Shown piece by piece: positions 62,100-64,000 of a stretch of DNA of 64,000 nt. The notes below the pieces were generated by a model that worked only from the letters and a program-made list of their open reading frames with translations, made no database searches and was not told the DNA's origin. The first letter of the stretch is position 1. Every line of letters begins with the position of its first letter. The position numbers were made by a program, and so were the translations under genes. The DNA is from Candidozyma auris (Eukaryota > Ascomycota > Pichiomycetes > Serinales > Metschnikowiaceae): positions 1 to 64,000 of the forward strand of contig NC_072814.1 of the NCBI RefSeq assembly GCF_003013715.1, read 5' to 3'.

Positions 62100-62419
62100 T
62101 GCATATAAAGAAATAAGCATGCCAGTGTATACATTTAATGAAATGAATTGGTCGTGCACATAGAGAACAAGACCGTATATACAGTACCAAAGCTTTTTAT
62201 ATGCACACCAGACCGTGTTAGTCCTGGTCTATAAGAGCATAGTCAATGTATTCATCAAAAAAAAAGCATAGGCAGCATTTCGTGCTGTCTATTCCAGTAT
62301 GTGCTCTTAGAAGAGCAGGCACGTCGGGAGGCCGCTTTGGAAAGGTCTAGACGTTCCGTTAATTACTATAAACATGGCATACCTGTCTCATGGACAGGTC
62401 TGTTTAACTAACTATAAAA

Positions 62420-63420
62420 TCTGACTACTCTGCCGCCTCTGAGACTCAGGCACCTGAAGTTCCCTCAGTTGCTCTGAATGTTGTCTCCACAGCTTCCACT
62501 CATCACTTCAACACGTCTGACGTAGATTACGTGTTGAATGTCAACGAGTTGGTAGAAAAGGTGTTCATCTTCAGGTTAAACTATAAAATGTTTGGAACTT
62601 CGACGAAGCAAAATACTTTGTCAATAAGGTCATTAAAACGTTGCCAGCAAAATTGGTGTCGTTTTGAAACACGTATTTCAAGGCAAGTTGGGCATGAAAT
62701 ACGTTGAACAATCCGTCAAAAACTGCAACGATATTCCGAGTGACAAACTAAATAAAGTAAAGAGACTCATATTCTATATCAATTGAGCCTTGTTAGACGA
62801 TACGAAACATTTAAGGCTTTTCTCCGCCCATGATTGTGGATCTAGTTCTGCCATCATTATGAAGGCGATTGAAGAGAGATGTGGAAAAGATTAAATGTCA
62901 CGAAGAATAGCCAAGTGTCGATCATATAGAAGACCCAAGAGGCTGCCTTATCTGAATATTGTTACCGCTCTTAAGTATGACAGAGGTTATGCTTTTGACT
63001 GGATAACATATGCGGTTGCAAATAATGCCGAAGTAAACAGGTGGACTGACCAGAGGTTGATGTACCTCTTGACTGAATTAGAACGTCAGAACTACGAAGA
63101 AGTTCTCAAAGAATATACAGGTGATATTTTTGGGTCTTTATTTCTGCCCAACACAGAGAAACTCTTCTAGAAATGCAAACCAAAATTCTTGCTTATCTTG
63201 GTGAACCTGATCGTATCCTCGAATCTTAAGTTTCAAGCAATCCCAAAGAATCTAACAATTCAGCCAAGAGATCGAAGCCATCTGGAAACAAACCTACAGC
63301 CCCAAACCAAATGTTGATGCAGTGGCAGTTTAAGGGAGAAAACAATCAAGGCTTGAACAACATGTGTGGAATGAAGACATATTCTATGAGTGAGCCACCA
63401 TGAAAGGATATCTTTGACAA
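62420..63420 (+). mobile_element. Decayed retrotransposon gag-like remnant between two tRNA genes
   Basis: Coding-like sequence broken by at least one frameshift and several stops. Pieces in different frames read SDYSAASETQAPEVPSVAL then VDYVLNVNELVEKVF (about 62420-62566), WNFDEAKYFVNKVIKTLP then VFQGKLGMKYVEQSVKN (about 62590-62760), and a frame at 62895-63170 with YLNIVTALKYDRGYAFDWITYAVANN. A Ser/Asn/Lys-rich stretch follows before 63412. Length, order and charge pattern resemble a Ty1/copia or Ty3-type gag. Its place between tRNA-Ser and tRNA-Leu fits integration near Pol III genes. No LTR pair or pol was identified. Confidence 0.5.
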
Positions 63421-63506
63421 AGCATCCCCAGGAGCACAAGCAGAGTTTAATAGAAGGAAATGAGCCCTACAATTTTATACAAGGTATTCTAGCAGATACC
63501 AAAGAT

Positions 63507-63513
63507 AAAAAAA
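63507..63513 (-). terminator. Pol III terminator of tRNA-Leu
   Basis: A7 on the plus strand, three bases beyond the tRNA 3' end. Confidence 0.75.
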
Positions 63514-63516
63514 TAA

Positions 63517-63598
63517 TGACTCCGGCGTGATTCGAACACGCGCATCTTACGATAACAGAACTTGAGTCTGCCGCCTTAGACCGCTCGGCCACAGAGCC
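63517..63598 (-). tRNA. tRNA-Leu (CAA), intronless
   Basis: On the minus strand, acceptor GGCTCTG pairs with CGGAGTC (two G-U), discriminator A. The D-arm is GGCCGAGCGGTCTAAGGC, the anticodon loop CTCAAGT gives anticodon CAA, a long variable arm follows, and the T-arm is GCGTGTTCGAATCACGC. 82 nt with no intron, whereas S. cerevisiae tRNA-Leu(CAA) genes have one. Confidence 0.94.
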
Positions 63599-63699
63599 AC
63601 TTTGTACTTTTTGATCCGTTTTAAACATATATATCAAATCACCTGAAATCTGGTAAGTCCGTGATTCTCAAGTTTTAATCAGATTTCAATTTTACCTAG

Positions 63700-64000
63700 A
63701 TGAGTATTCGGTGCATATTACAATTTGGTCAAAAATCCGCGGTATATTACGATGCAATCATTCCAAAAGACACTGACAAGGAGCAGATTGATTTCTCCTC
63801 CAACTTAGACCCTTACCATGCTTCATTAGAATCCCCTTCCCACAGGGCGAGGAAGCAACCCCGAAGAAAAGGAGGCCAGAGAGAAAGTAACAGAGCCTTC
63901 CTCCTTAATGAAGTTAGAAACGGTGATAAACAGGGGCAAGAAAGCAACGGTAGGAAGAAAAGGGTTCAAGACACTATGCTCTTACCCCAGAAGATGCCTT
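63700..64000 (+). CDS. N-terminal fragment of an unrecognised protein (runs off the window)
   Basis: Open from ATG 63700 to the right edge, about 100 codons. Start MSIRCILQFGQKSAVYYDAI, then a Ser-rich and strongly basic segment (RARKQPRRKGGQRESNR) with many Arg/Lys/Gln. The basic cluster could be a nuclear localisation signal. It begins 102 bp after the tRNA-Leu 5' end, divergently. No family recognised from this fragment. Confidence 0.5.
   Translation, partial: MSIRCILQFGQKSAVYYDAIIPKDTDKEQIDFSSNLDPYHASLESPSHRARKQPRRKGGQRESNRAFLLNEVRNGDKQGQESNGRKKRVQDTMLLPQKMP

Noticed and set aside
1..64000. CRISPR arrays, operons, ribosome binding sites, insertion sequences
   Set aside because: Gene structure, introns, tRNAs and gene families are those of a yeast nucleus. 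No such bacterial features are present.

Overview
This window is nuclear DNA of an ascomycete budding yeast, most likely a CTG-clade Candida relative of the Clavispora/Metschnikowia type. Genes are compact and mostly intronless. The one clear spliceosomal intron has yeast signals (GTATGT, TACTAAT, CAG). The tRNA genes are typical nuclear tRNA genes with short introns. The group III hybrid histidine kinase is almost collinear with Candida Nik1. In the aldehyde dehydrogenase a CTG codon sits where relatives have Ser or Thr, as expected if CTG is read as serine. The species assignment is inference.

Layout. 1-3.2 kb: the C-terminus of a GPI-anchored wall protein, a Thi7-like NCS1 transporter and tRNA-Asp. 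3.3-10.6 kb (minus strand): a disordered protein, the metacaspase MCA1 with altered catalytic-motif residues, peroxisomal SPS19, the ER J-protein HLJ1, and tRNA-Pro. 12.2-18.2 kb (plus): a GPI yapsin behind a very long upstream region, then NIK1. 18.3-32.5 kb (minus): POL3, a probable Mediator subunit 5, an unknown low-complexity protein, PEX14, HEM25, CDC43, LYS5 and GLY1. 33.3-41.6 kb (plus): an aldehyde dehydrogenase and an F-box protein, each broken by one missing base in a G run, a LisH/poly-Q regulator and a possible vezatin-type membrane protein. 41.6-54.5 kb: INO80, a TMEM14 protein, a small gene with a perfect CRE and TATA, RPS3 and ADE6. 55.2-64 kb: two short ORFs 2 nt apart, an FMP42-like transporter, a 2-TM protein, RPB8, an intron-containing small gene, an MNN1-family protein without its DxD motif, tRNA-Ser, a decayed gag-like remnant, tRNA-Leu and the start of a further gene.

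The window is mainly housekeeping: replication (POL3), chromatin and transcription (INO80, Med5, RPB8), purine, lysine and glycine/heme metabolism (ADE6, LYS5, GLY1, HEM25), and peroxisome function (SPS19, PEX14). Cell-surface and stress genes lie among them (GPI proteins, yapsin, NIK1, MNN1-type). The most unusual arrangement is the ORF pair at 55263-55756: a weak first AUG, no AUG in any frame across ORF1, and a strong AUG 2 nt after its stop. This is what a leaky-scanning bicistronic mRNA would look like.
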